This document shows, one piece after another, positions 51,819-62,552 of a stretch of 64,000 nt of DNA. This DNA is from Neofusicoccum parvum (taxonomy: Eukaryota > Ascomycota > Dothideomycetes > Botryosphaeriales > Botryosphaeriaceae), in the NCBI GenBank assembly GCA_020912385.1, contig CP087219.1, forward strand, positions 310,001-374,000, in the 5' to 3' direction. Every line of letters starts with the position of its first letter. The stretch's first letter is position 1. The position numbers and the translations under genes are program-made. The notes beneath the pieces were generated by a model, which was given only the letters and a program-made list of their open reading frames with translations, was not told the DNA's origin and did no database searches.

Positions 51819-54533
51819 CTACCCCCACTGATTCCTTGCCTGCAAGATCAACGGCGACCTGCCCGCCCCCAACCCCGGCGCACGCTCCCTCCGCATGGCG
51901 ATGCCCCTCCTTACCTCCCCCAGCGTCATCTCCTCATCGAACGCGCTCTCATCGGCCTCCTGCACGGCCTCCAGCACCGGGGCCCAGCTCATCTGGCCGA
52001 GGTACTCGTCCTCGCTCTCGCCGTCGCTGCTATCCGCATCCGCGGCCGCCAGCTCCAGGCCCTCCTCATCCGCCGCGACGGCCCTGTACTTCCCCTTCCC
52101 CTTCGCCTTCCCCTTCCCCGTCGCCCCAGCCCTCGCCCTAACCCAAACCACCCACCCCCACCACCCCACCAGCACCACCACCGCCGCCCCCACCCCCGCC
52201 GCCGCCCCCACCCCCAGCACCACCACCAACGCCACCCCGCCCCCCTGCCCGCGCCTGGCCGCGTACCCCCACCCGCGCTCAGCCACGCCGTCCTTCTCCA
52301 GCGCGATGAAGCCGGCGCCGGCCGCGAAGACCCAGTCACCCGCCGCGGCGTCGTTGCCGCCGCCAGGCGCGTACGGCCGCTGCCCGCCCGGCACCACCAC
52401 GCGCGCCGTGGCGGTGCGGCCCAGCACCGCGCCGTCGGCGGCCAGGGCCTCGGCCCAGACGGCGGCGACGGGGAGGTTTGGGATCGTGAGGGTGGTCTCG
52501 AAGCCGGCGCGGGGGAAGGTGCCGAGGTGGGTGGGGAGGGCGGGGAGGGGGTTGTCGTGGTCGTTGTCGGACGGGGAGGGGATGCGGGAGGGGGCGGCGG
52601 CGGCGGCGGCGCGTTTGGTCTTGCTTGTCCTGGCGGCGGCTTCGGTGTGGTCGTCTGGTTGCGAGGAGGATGAGGGGGAGGCGGAGTGGTACTGCGATGA
52701 GCCTGAGGGCTCCGGTTCGGGTATCGTGGAGGGCGAGGACGAGTCCAGCCCGTACGCTTCGCCGTACGGCCGCGGCCGCGGTGCGTCCAGCGCGATGGCG
52801 CCGCCGTCCCGCGCGACGCGCCCGTACACGCGCCACGCCGCCACCTCCGTCGCGCCGTTCCAGCTCACGTGCGCCACCGTCATCGTCTGCCCGACGCCGC
52901 GGCCGCTGCCGTCCACGACCGCAGAGCTCTTGCCCGTCACATCGCCGAATGCGAAGGCCTTGATGACTGGAGGCTCGGTCGGGCGCCCGACGAAGCCGGC
53001 GTGCTTGTAGGCCCGGTACGTGTCGAAGCGGGAGCTACCGAACCGGATTTCGGCGACGACGGCGCCTGATGGAGTGAACTCGGTCGTGTAACCGTGGGCG
53101 GACCAGCCGGCGAGGAGGTTGGAGGTGGACCAGGCTGGGTAGCGGTCGTGGAGGTGGGTGAGGCTGGAGGGGTAGGCGGGGGAGTCCGGGGCCGGAGGTG
53201 ATAGGATCTGGACGGAGCCGCGGAGGTGCGAGTGGTCGCCGTCTGGGCGGGGGAAGCGGCGGAGGATGGATGCGGTCCAGCGGGCAGAGGGAGCGTGGTG
53301 GAGTTGCACGATCAGTGCGGAGCTCTCGGGGGCGGTAATGGCTTCATCTTTAGGGAGGCTACCGGCGGCGTTGTCCATGAGCGTGATGATCGTGTGCGTG
53401 CTGTTGGTCGTGATGATGCGGGCGTGGTGCTGACGGGAGAAGTGGAAGCCGTCCTGCATCTCGAAGTCTGATAAGGGGCCGCCTATCCGCCAGACGATCG
53501 TCTTGTTCTCGCCGGAGATGCGGAAGAGCGAGTTGGAGTAGCGCATCGAGACGAGGTAGTCGCCGTCCGGGAACTTGTCGATCGAGTTCATGTGCATGTA
53601 GTCCCATCCCCTGCCTTCGTCTGGGACTTCTGGCCACGGGAAGGTGCTCTCGTTGAGCGGAATATGGTCGATGGAGTCCCACTCAAAGACCACCCCTCCA
53701 TCGCCCCACATCAACGACTCCTCCTTGATGCTGTTGCTACGGATCCAGGTCATGGAGTCATTGCCCAGCCCAATGGCAGCCGCAGACACTTCCTGAGCGG
53801 CCTCAGCGACGTAGAGGACAGACTTGCCATCGTCAAGCACGCTGAACTCATGCTGGTTGAAGTTGTCGGTGTGGCCGCTCATCTCGATCTCTTGGACAAC
53901 TTCGTACGTGTCGGACAGAATGACTCCCGCACCGTATACTGACGGGGTTCCGCGACCAATGTTCAGTGAAAGATACTTCTTACCGGCGTAATCCACGGGA
54001 CGGAAGTCGAAGGCGTTCATATTGTCGAAGAGGCATGCACCACTCCATATCAGGTCCTGACGGACGATGCGTGAGCACGAGCAGGTTCGTAGTCATGAAT
54101 GCTGGAACACATACCCCATTGCCATCATAGATGGCCGGGCCGACCTGGCAGGTCTCAAACAGCGGGCCGCCATGGGCCTCCCAGGCGTTGTTCGTGTTGT
54201 ACGGGGCCACGAACCAGTAGCCCGGAGCGACAGCATCCCTGTCGTAGACTCTGACGTCGAGTTTAGGTGCCCTGATCTCGGGGCGCTAGACGAGAAAGAT
54301 CAGCGCCGCCGGCGACGAGGTGATGAGATCCGACTTCTTGGCGTTGTGGGCACCTCCGGGCGATGCCAAGTGCGGCGCCCGGAGAGGATCCACGCGGAGG
54401 ACGTCGGACGTACCGTGACAAAGCTGAACAGGCCATCGTCATTCGTGAGGGGATCCTGGGCGAGGGCGGGAGCAGCGGCGAGCCACGGCACGAGGGCTGG
54501 CGACAGAAGACGCAGTGCGCCGCGGCAGGACAT
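51819..54533 (-). CDS. Membrane-anchored arylsulfotransferase-like protein (ASST family)
   Basis: Secretory-pathway protein of the fungal arylsulfotransferase family (ASST); bacterial ASSTs move sulfate between phenols without PAPS, but activity of the fungal proteins is not established. Three exons (54414-54533, 54115-54285, 51819-54056) give 842 residues. The signal peptide is residues 1-26 (SPALVPWLAAAPALA). Family blocks are APGYWFVAPYN, DLIWSG, EFSVLDDGKSVLYVA, FPDGDYLVSMRYSNSLFRI with IVWRIGGPLSDF, and HFSRQHHARI, which carries the histidine pair likely near the active site. The middle is Ser/Pro-rich. About residues 699-735 form a transmembrane helix (VALVVVLGVGAAAGVGA then a Trp-rich end), followed by a basic stretch and an acidic cytoplasmic tail. 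Thus type I topology. The ASST call is firm, the catalytic role inferred. Confidence 0.87.
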
Positions 54534-55519
54534 GGTATCACTGGAGCAACGGCGGCGGCGGGCGCGGCGGGGAACGCCACCGGTCTTCGAGAAGAAAAGA
54601 GCTGGAAGCACGACGGGCGGCGGCGGCAGATCACGCAGGAGGCATTCGAATCAAGTACTCCTCCGCGTGCGTGTCGCCGGTCCCCGCCAAGAGGGCACGA
54701 GAACACCCCTTCCGGACGAAGGAAAACTCGGATCCTCTATTGGCATCCCCGTCGGAGCACCGAGCGGGGCGCTCGGCGATAGAGGAGCCGCATGGTCCAC
54801 GAGGCCGCTCGCGCGACCCGGCAGCGGCAGCAGCAGTGCGTGGTCCGGGTGGGGCGTAGCTGGTGGCGGCGCGGCGCCTCTGGCTGGCGGCCGTTGGCCT
54901 GCGGCAGACGCGGGGCGGCGCGACGGTGTTTCGACAGACGGCATGGGGACTTGTAAGAGCTGACGTTGGCTCTCATTCCCGGGCGTCGAGCCAGCATGGC
55001 GCCTGGGCTGCAGGGCTGGGTGGAGATCGGCGGCTCTGCGCGCCGGGCGGAAACCCTTGGCGGACGCGGCTCGAGGAGCTCTCAGGCCCCCGGGCGTCGG
55101 CAGGAAATGCTGGACGGTGGCGGGCAGGCATGGTGTCTGCTGGGCGTGCGGCGGGCTGCACGTAGGATGGATGAGCCAGCGGCGCGGGTGACGCGTTGCG
55201 GTGCGGCAGACAGAGAGCCGGCCAGTTGTTCGGCCTCGCCCACGCCCTCACCCACGCCCGTGCCGGCCGCCTCGAAAAAGGAGACGCCAAGCCTCAATAT
55301 ATCCAGCGCACCGCGGCCTCCCTATTCTGGCTGTGGCGAAAGGGAGATGTCTGGTCTTTTTTGCCTACTTCTACAATTAACTCCAATCCAGATTCTTGCC
55401 GCCCGGGTCGTCGACACGTCTGCTCTGGACGCGTGAAGAATGCTAATGTACACCACTGCTTGAAGCCCATATCCACGGCTGCACGCGCCTAGACCAAAAT
55501 GCCCTCTCTGCGTAGTAGC
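54534..55519. other. Intergenic, GC-rich
   Basis: 986 bases between two minus-strand genes, very GC-rich from 54540 to 55250. Several overlapping open frames arise from the composition only; none has a recognisable domain. Confidence 0.5.
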
Positions 55520-58500
55520 CTACCTCCACCGCTGTGCCTCCCGCTCGCTCTCCACCCGCCGTGCTCGGGCCTCGTCGTTTTCCTCGTCCTCGTACTTGTA
55601 GCTCACTCGTCTCTTCCTGCTGTCCCTGCCGCGCTCCTCTCTGCTCCCGCTGCCGCTTGCTTCGGCTTCGCTGCCTCTGCGTCTCTTGCTGCTGCCGTGC
55701 CGCTCACGCTCCGCGCTCGGCCCGGTGGGTGGCGCAAACGGCTTCTCGTCCTCGAAGCCCTCGTGCCCGCGCTTCCTCTTCTCGCTGCTGCTGGACGACG
55801 ACGATGGGTTCTGCAGCGACGCCCTGCGCTGAGCTTCCTTGAGCATGCGCTCCCGGTTGCGCGCCTCACGTTCAAGAGTGTGTGGGTCGACGCTCTGAGA
55901 CGGAGTGCCCGGTGCCGACGACTGCGCGCTGTTGCGGCGAGACGAGCTTTCTCGATCCTTGTCCTTCTCTCTTTCGCGGTCGCGTGTCCTGGACGAAGAG
56001 GGCCCCTTGGGTGCCTGGAACGGCGGAGAGAGCCGAGAGCCAGACGTGCCCTTGGGGTGCGAGGGAGGTGGCATTGAAGACGAACCGGCCGGTCCAGTGG
56101 CAACGTCGCCTGACTTGTTCTTGGAACGGCCTTGAATCTTGAACTCGGTTTCACCCTCAGTCTGGTCGTCTTCCTTGCGTGCTGCCCTTTCAGCACGGTC
56201 TCTTTCCTTTTCCCGCTCCTTTTCACGACGGCGTCGGGATGAGCGGTGGTGTCTGTCGTCGTCCGAGTAATCGTACGAGGGAGAGCCAGACCGATCACGC
56301 CGGGAGGAACGCTTCTTGTCTCTGTCGCGCTCCCGCTCACGGTCACGGTCCCTTTCTTTCTCCTTGCGCTCGTAGTCTCGATCGCGCTCCTTCTCGCGGT
56401 CGCGGTACTTGTCGCGTTTTCTACGCCCGCCAGCTTCACTGCCAACATCCGTGCCATTCGCAACACTACCCGCATCGTCGCGCTCATCAGCCGCCGGTGT
56501 CCTAGACCTGTGTCTGTGGCGGCGATGTTCCCGACTGCGGTCCCGGTGTGAGCGCGAAGACCGATGGCGATCCTTGTCTCGGTCACGCCGACTACGATGC
56601 CTAGAGTCGACCGACGAATCTCTAGCACGCTCCCTGCTGTGACCACGGGTCCTAGACTCCTCGTACGAAGCCTCTTCCTCTTCGTCTTCGTACTTACGCG
56701 AAGAACGGTGCCGACGCTTCTCCTCGCGACGCTCGCGAGACTCTGTCTCTGAAGAGGCATTTGGAGAATGGTGACGGTGGCGACGGTGGCGACGCGAGGG
56801 AGAGCGAGATCGGGACTTCGATTTTGACCTGGACCTTTGGCGCGACGGCGAATGGTTGCGGCTGGGTCCAATTTCGGGGGTTTTGCTACTTTGTGTCAGA
56901 ATTTGAACTTGGACACGACGTTTTCGTATGTACTCACCTCTGCTGGTGCTCCGAGGAAGGAGCCGACCCGGCTTGAGAGAAGCCTTTTCCGATGCCGCCA
57001 GCAAATGCGCCTCTCAACCTACCACTAGCACCGGTATTAGGTAGGCCTTCGCGCATGGCTTTGGGACCTGTTGGAGCACCCTCGACACCGACACCTTTTG
57101 GCTCTCCACCTGCCAAAACGGTGACGTTGCCTCCGAAGCCTCCGCTGGGCTCGAATCCAGAGCCCTGCATGCCACGTCCACCAAAACCACCGCGGAAATT
57201 CTGATAGCCACGTCCGTAACCACCCCGGAAGCCACCTCTTCCACGACCTGAGTAATTGAAATGCTGGTTCATCGGTGCAAATCCCATCGAAGGGTCTGGC
57301 ATACCCGGCATGGCCATTCCAATGAACGACGGATCCATACCCATGCCCATGCCCATACCCATATTCATACCCATAGCGTTAGGGTCCGCGTTACCAAAAC
57401 CGCCCATGGGCTGGTGCGGGAAATTTGTAGGTTGGAAATCATTCTCAGGCTGATGATGGCCTTCTTGTTGCGAGTCTTCTGCTGGTCCCTGGACGCTATC
57501 GTGAGGTTGTGTTGCCTCGCCTTCTTGGGTGTCAGGCCTTTCTGCTGCATTGTTAGTATCACCATCACCCTTGCTCTCAGCACTTGGACCATCCTCGGCA
57601 ACGTCTTCAGTCGTTTTCTCGTCCGTCTGTGCGTCGTTTGTGGCATCCGCCTGGTCGATGGCAGGCTCTTCGGTGTCCGGTTCCTTCTGCTCCTCACCCG
57701 AAGCAGTTTGAACTTGGGCCTCCTGCTCAGAGGCATCGCCTCCTGCCTCTGACCCTTCTTTTGCAGAGTCCTTATTCTCATGTTCGCCCTGATCCTCGCC
57801 TGGCACCTGACCTTGAGCAGTGGCACTTCCCTCAGCTTGGCCAGGACCAGCACCAGCGCCCCCTTGCTGGCCTTGACCCAACGGCTTCTGCTGCTGATAT
57901 GTGCCGGGCCCATGGAAGCGATTCTGGTTCTGGAAATTATTCTTTGCGAACTGCTGGTTGTGATGATTGTTCATCTGATGCTGCGGGAAATGCCCTTGCT
58001 GGTGCGATTGTTGATTATATCCACCTCCGGGATAATAGCCAGCATTTGCGCCACCAAAGTCATTGCCACTCATCTGCTGTCCATTCCATCCGCCACCGTA
58101 CCCTCCGCCGTAGCCCATGCCCATGTTCATTCCGTTCATGCCCATGCCTTGACCTCCGTAGCCTCCGAACATTCCTTGGGACATGGCCATTGGGTCCATC
58201 CCCATGCCGGGCATGCCTGCTCGCCATGTCAGCATCTTTGCTCGCTGGGATCTTGCGTGGTTCGACTTACCCATCATGCCAAAGCTGTTCCAGTTGCCAT
58301 TGGACATCCCATTCATCATCATGGGATTGAAGCCTCCGGAAGCGCCCCAATTCATGCCGTTGAAGCCGGCCTGGCTGTTGTCGAACCCGAACCCATTTCC
58401 GAAAGCCTGGCCTGACGCTTGGGTTCCATTCGCTCCCGCGTTCCATGTGCCGTTTTGTTTGTCGCCTTCGCTTTGCGCCTCTTGTCCATCCTGAGCTCCT

Positions 58501-59278
58501 TCTTGACCTTCTTGGTCATCCTCTTTCCTTTCGACATCAGCGTCGTCTCCGGTGGTGGGGTCCGCGGCGGGGTCTTTGCTGTTTGGGTCTTGTTCCTGAG
58601 GGTTCTCTGCCTCGTTTGCATCCTGGAGACTGTCAGCCTTGCGCTTGACATGATATTCCACCAAACTCACCTCTGCCTGTGGCTGGTCTGCTGCCGGAGG
58701 CGCAGCATCGGTCTGTGGCGCCTCACTTGGCTGAGCCGTCTCGGTACCCCCTCTCTGTTCCTGAGTGTGAACTACGAGGTTCGCGGTAGCTTGCTGGGGC
58801 GCATCGATGGGCTGTTCTATGGACTGCACGACAGCTGGGGCCGTGCCACCTGGAGTAACGGGGGTCTCTGGTTTTCCTGCGATGCCAACGGCGCGCTCTT
58901 TGTCACGCTTCTTTTCCTCCGACTTCAAGTATGCCTTGACAGTAAGGCGCAAGTTCTTTTTCGGCTTGCAATCGTCGGCGGAGAGAGGGCTATGGGAGCA
59001 GACCGGGCAGGAATCAGGCAGCGATGATTGGCCTGTGGCGGATCAGCATCAGCACGCGACCATGCGGCAGGTGAGGGTTCTTACAGTTTCCGCATATCGA
59101 CTGGTCGCAGCATGGCAGGCCGAAGGCGTTGACGACCAGCTTGTTGCAGATGGCGCATCGCAACTTGATAGGAATTTCTTCCTGGGTGAGGGAGCTACAA
59201 ACGGCGCATTAGCACCGGTTGCAGCATCGCGGGGTGTGCAGTAAGCTCCTACCTAGCGAGGTCCATGGGGTCCAGCAT
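55520..59278 (-). CDS. RING-type zinc finger protein with Met/Gly-rich middle and long RS tail
   Basis: Probable nuclear protein in mRNA processing, inferred from its parts. Exons: 59253-59278, 59085-59194, 58671-59032, 58271-58622, 56938-58216 and 55520-56888, 1165 residues. Residues 22-57 hold a RING/U-box-like finger, C-x2-C ... CC-x4-C-x2-C ... C-x2-C, followed by KKNLRLTVKAYLKSEEKKR, a block seen after such fingers in Mpe1/RBBP6-like fungal proteins. Then a disordered acidic Gln/Glu stretch, a Met/Gly/Asn-rich part with MGMGMGMGM runs and RGRGGFRGGYGRGY (RGG type), and a ~450-residue RS/RD/RE-rich tail ending in EDEENDEARARR. Two introns (58623-58670, 58217-58270) are stop-free and in frame, so they could be retained. 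Divergent from the hydrolase gene. Confidence 0.8.
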
Positions 59279-59869
59279 GCGATGATACGTTCCGCTTCAG
59301 AGTTTGCGTGGGGCAGCCGCGAAAACTGCGGAGCGGAGGTCGTCGCTGGATAGCCGGCGGGTGGGACGAGCTTCAGTGCATTGGAGAAGAAGCGCGGGGC
59401 CGAGTGTCGTGTGCGGAAGAGGAAGCCGGACGGGGATGGCCTAGGAAAATGGCGGGGCTGCGTGCGCGACCAGCCTGGGGCGCGTGAATGCAGCAGCGAG
59501 CTTGGGTGGAGGTGGTGACAGCGTTGCCAGTCGGCCAGCCAAGCAGCAAATGAGGCCCGCGGAAATTTTGTGGCACGTGACGCTTATCTAATCGGCAACC
59601 CGGGACCCCACGTCACTCGCGCGCCCTTGCGACCCAACCAGCCCGGGACGCGTCAAATCGCTCACTCTCGGTCTTCGCTCTGCATCCTCAGCCGAGACGC
59701 GTCGTGCACGCGCAGCTGGCTGCTCCCATCCTGTCGGCAACCTTCTTTCGGCCTAGGTTCAGGCCTATCAGCGTCATAGACGTCAGACCACTTTCGCTTC
59801 CGTCCTGTGTCAGCTCGTTCCCTACCACGTACATCTCGCACCCACTTCCGCTCCCATTGAGCGGTGAAT
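59279..59869. promoter_or_regulatory. Divergent promoter, RING-RS gene / alpha-beta hydrolase
   Basis: 591 bp between two start codons. The left part is G/C-rich and TATA-less, the right part carries a pyrimidine-rich leader for the hydrolase. No intact gene lies between. Confidence 0.5.
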
Positions 59870-61145
59870 ATGATTCTCACTCAGATCTCCTACCTGGACT
59901 GCCTTGTGTTCTTGATTTTTCTTGCTCCACAATTGCTTTTGAATGTCGGCATCTTCGAGCTCGTGACATGGGTACTTCACGCTCTGCCCCAAATAGGCAT
60001 GTCCCCTGCACGTCGTTCCTGGTGTCTAGCATATACTGACAGCGAGCAGTCCTGGTTCTGCCGTACCAGTTCATCGGAGAACGGTTTTGTACGACATGGG
60101 GTGATAGATCTCCTTTTGTCCAGAGAGCCTCACCTTTTCAAGATTTCGTCATCCGATGCGTTCGCTACGCCTTCGCTTGTATGCCAGCATACATTGGGCG
60201 AGTCTTCTTTTCCAAGCCCGTCGCTTTGCCATTTTTGAGATTTAGGATGCTGCGTCACGGCTTTCTACGTTCGCCCATCGCCTGGCGAGAAGTAAAGAAT
60301 GATGGCTTCCATGGTGTCTGGCTTACCTTCGACGAAGAGACCAAACCAGATGTTGTTGTGTTTTATTGTCATGGTAAGAATTCGGTCAAGCGCCACCTCC
60401 AGGACGAGAGCTGAACCGGTCTGCAGGCGGGGGCTTCTCAATGGGATCCAGCTACTTCTACATGGAATTCTTGCTCGCATGGGTGTCACTTCTGAAAGAA
60501 GCAGGCTACAAGAACCCAGCTCTTTTTGCACTCGAGTATTCCCTTGTCCCTGATGCTGTCTATCCTACCCAGGTGCAGCAAGCCTTTGCAGGTTACGAGC
60601 ACGTGCTCTCGATTGTCGAGGATCCAGCTCGCATCTGTGTTGGAGGTGATTCCGCCGGCGGAACCATTATACTCAGCCTCCTACTGTATCTTGCAGATCA
60701 TCCGCGTCATCGCGGAAAATTGCCAGGACTGGCCACCATGATATCGCCCTGGGTGACCATTGTTTCGCAGAACAACCGGAACACGGCGAGCGACTACTTG
60801 AACTCCGACAGTCTTCACCTCTACGGAAGGCAATACGCAGGCAGCAAGGTGTCAATTGATGACCCGATGATCTCTCCTGGTAATTGCAAAGAGCTGGAAC
60901 GCTGGGCAAGAGCATCGCCTTCTCAAGGATGGTTCTTTCTTTTCGGGTCTGAGGAAGTCCTTGGGCCTGAGATTCGGGACCTTGTCGACTTGCTGAGAAA
61001 AACAGGATCGCATGTTGACGTTGAAGAGGAGAAGGGAGGGATCCATGCCTGGCCGGTGGCGGCTTTGTATCTCGGTGAGACGGGTGATGAGCGCTTGAAA
61101 GGATTGCAAAATATCGCGAGGGTCATCAGAAAACGGCTTGTGTAA
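59870..61145 (+). CDS. Alpha/beta hydrolase (HSL/steryl-acetyl-hydrolase-like esterase)
   Basis: Membrane-associated esterase/lipase of the hormone-sensitive-lipase type. Three exons (59870-59996, 60050-60373, 60427-61145) give 389 residues. An N-terminal hydrophobic helix (LDCLVFLIFLAPQLLL) should anchor it to a membrane, with SPFQDFVIRCVRYAFA as the next family block. The oxyanion-hole motif HGGGFS spans the second junction. The nucleophile is S226 in GDSAGG, the acid lies around GSEEVLGPE and the catalytic histidine is in HAWP. The first intron (59997-60049) begins GCATGT and has a TACTGAC branch site; this GC-AG intron gives exact family spacing between ALP and LPYQF, while the nearest GT alternative would add five residues. 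Endogenous substrate unknown. Confidence 0.88.
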
Positions 61146-62552
61146 TGATCGATTAACACAACGAAGAACTGGTAAGGAGCCCAAATCGTTACCGTTCCTC
61201 AAACTTGAAAATCGGATCAGAAACTGCCATTACATATTTGTGGGGTGTTCGAATTCACCAGGAAGGGCCAGCCAACTCCTGGCTCAAGAAGCGTCCATCC
61301 CAATACCAACTCACAATTGATTGTTTTCAAGACGATAACTCGATGCCACTGTCCGAGAGTAGAACCCATCATCCCTCATCCAACGTTCCATGGGCCCATC
61401 ATTCGAACCAATTCCGCAATCTAAGCCTCGGCATGGCAGTTGGAAGCCAAGCTCCTGCGCGGCCAGCGCGATTCGCTGGGCTCTTGCAAGATCGCTTGCG
61501 GATTCACTGGCTGCTAGATTGGCAGCTGTGAGTGGGTGCCCAATCGTCTCTGGGTTCGCAGTCGGCACATTCGAGGCCGTCAATTTTGAATTGCAGACCC
61601 CATTGCTGGACAAAGTCGTGGCGGAATCAGTCTTTCCTTGGTAGCTATTTGGATCATGTCAGAATGATGGAGAACCAAACAGACCCGGACGGAATCACTA
61701 ACCTTGCCGATCTAGTATTGCTGGGAGACGTTTGTGATGAAGACATATCTCGTGTCGGCTGAGGGTAAAAGGAATGGACCCGTGTGTAGGTAAGATCTCG
61801 GCATCAATTTGGGGAAATACTCCAAGTTGCGCAGGTGGAAGAAGTCTTGCGTTAACAGTATCTACTTTTCATCCTGAGGGTACGGATGAGGTATTTTAAT
61901 TTTAATGATTTTTTGCACAGTGTAAAAGTGCACAGGGTAGGATGCTCGAGGAATTTCAAACTGCATTGACGAAGACAGCAACAATCGAGAATTGCACATA
62001 TTGCCAAGCTCTCATCCCTGTCAACGATTGGAACCCTCCCGCCAACTCCATGCACGCGATTGGAGTAAACATGTGTAGCGCTTGGACAACCACGAACTCG
62101 GGTGGCTCGAAACGCCACATATCGCAGGACCAAGGCCAAGTTTATTTGCACTGTGCAAAGTGCAGTGCACTTTTCCCGCAGGAAGCCAGCTGACGTGGTC
62201 AGATCCCGGACTGTGCCGCGGATTCGAGCGTGGCGCAGCGTTTTTGCACAGTGCAACTGCACCGCAGCCTCAGCCCCCAAAGGATCGCAGTCCATGTCAA
62301 GGATGTTGCAGGCCGCTTTACCGTATTCGATCTGGCGTTTTTGCACTGTGCAATTGCACAGTGCAGGAAAAGCAAAGGGAAGCGCCAGTTGAACACTTGA
62401 TTGACTCGCTTACGGAGAGGCGCATGGGTCGAAGTTGTTGTGGATTGCGCCTGCAGCTTACTTGAGGCTGTTCGCGCCTGAAGTTTCGACGCCCATCTTT
62501 CGTCTTCGCCTCGTCCCCCTTTCGCGTTTCTCGTCCAGCATCCGCCCAAGAC
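61146..62552. other. Intergenic with TGCAC palindromes
   Basis: 1.4 kb upstream of the Clr5-ankyrin gene. No coding region found. Its right half (61900-62370) contains four short palindromic elements described separately. Confidence 0.5.
61911..62366. repeat. Cluster of four T-rich TGCAC palindromes
   Basis: Four copies of a T-run followed by TTGCACWGTGYAA-like palindromes lie at 61911-61935, 62145-62174, 62240-62261 and 62338-62366. Cores such as TTTGCACTGTGCAAAGTGCA and TTTTTGCACTGTGCAATTGC (the last continues CACAGTGCA) can form stem-loops. Spacing is irregular (about 100-230 bp), so they are dispersed rather than tandem, and most lie on the same strand orientation. Confidence 0.75.

Noticed and set aside
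51669..53010. Two plus-strand frames of 334 and 371 codons
   Set aside because: Both are shadows of the arylsulfotransferase-like exon, low-complexity Pro/Arg/Ser/Ala text.
56888..57004. A separate SR-protein gene starting near 57004
   Set aside because: The first codons in that frame lie in an exon of another frame; the 49-nt intron joins the RS region to the RING protein.
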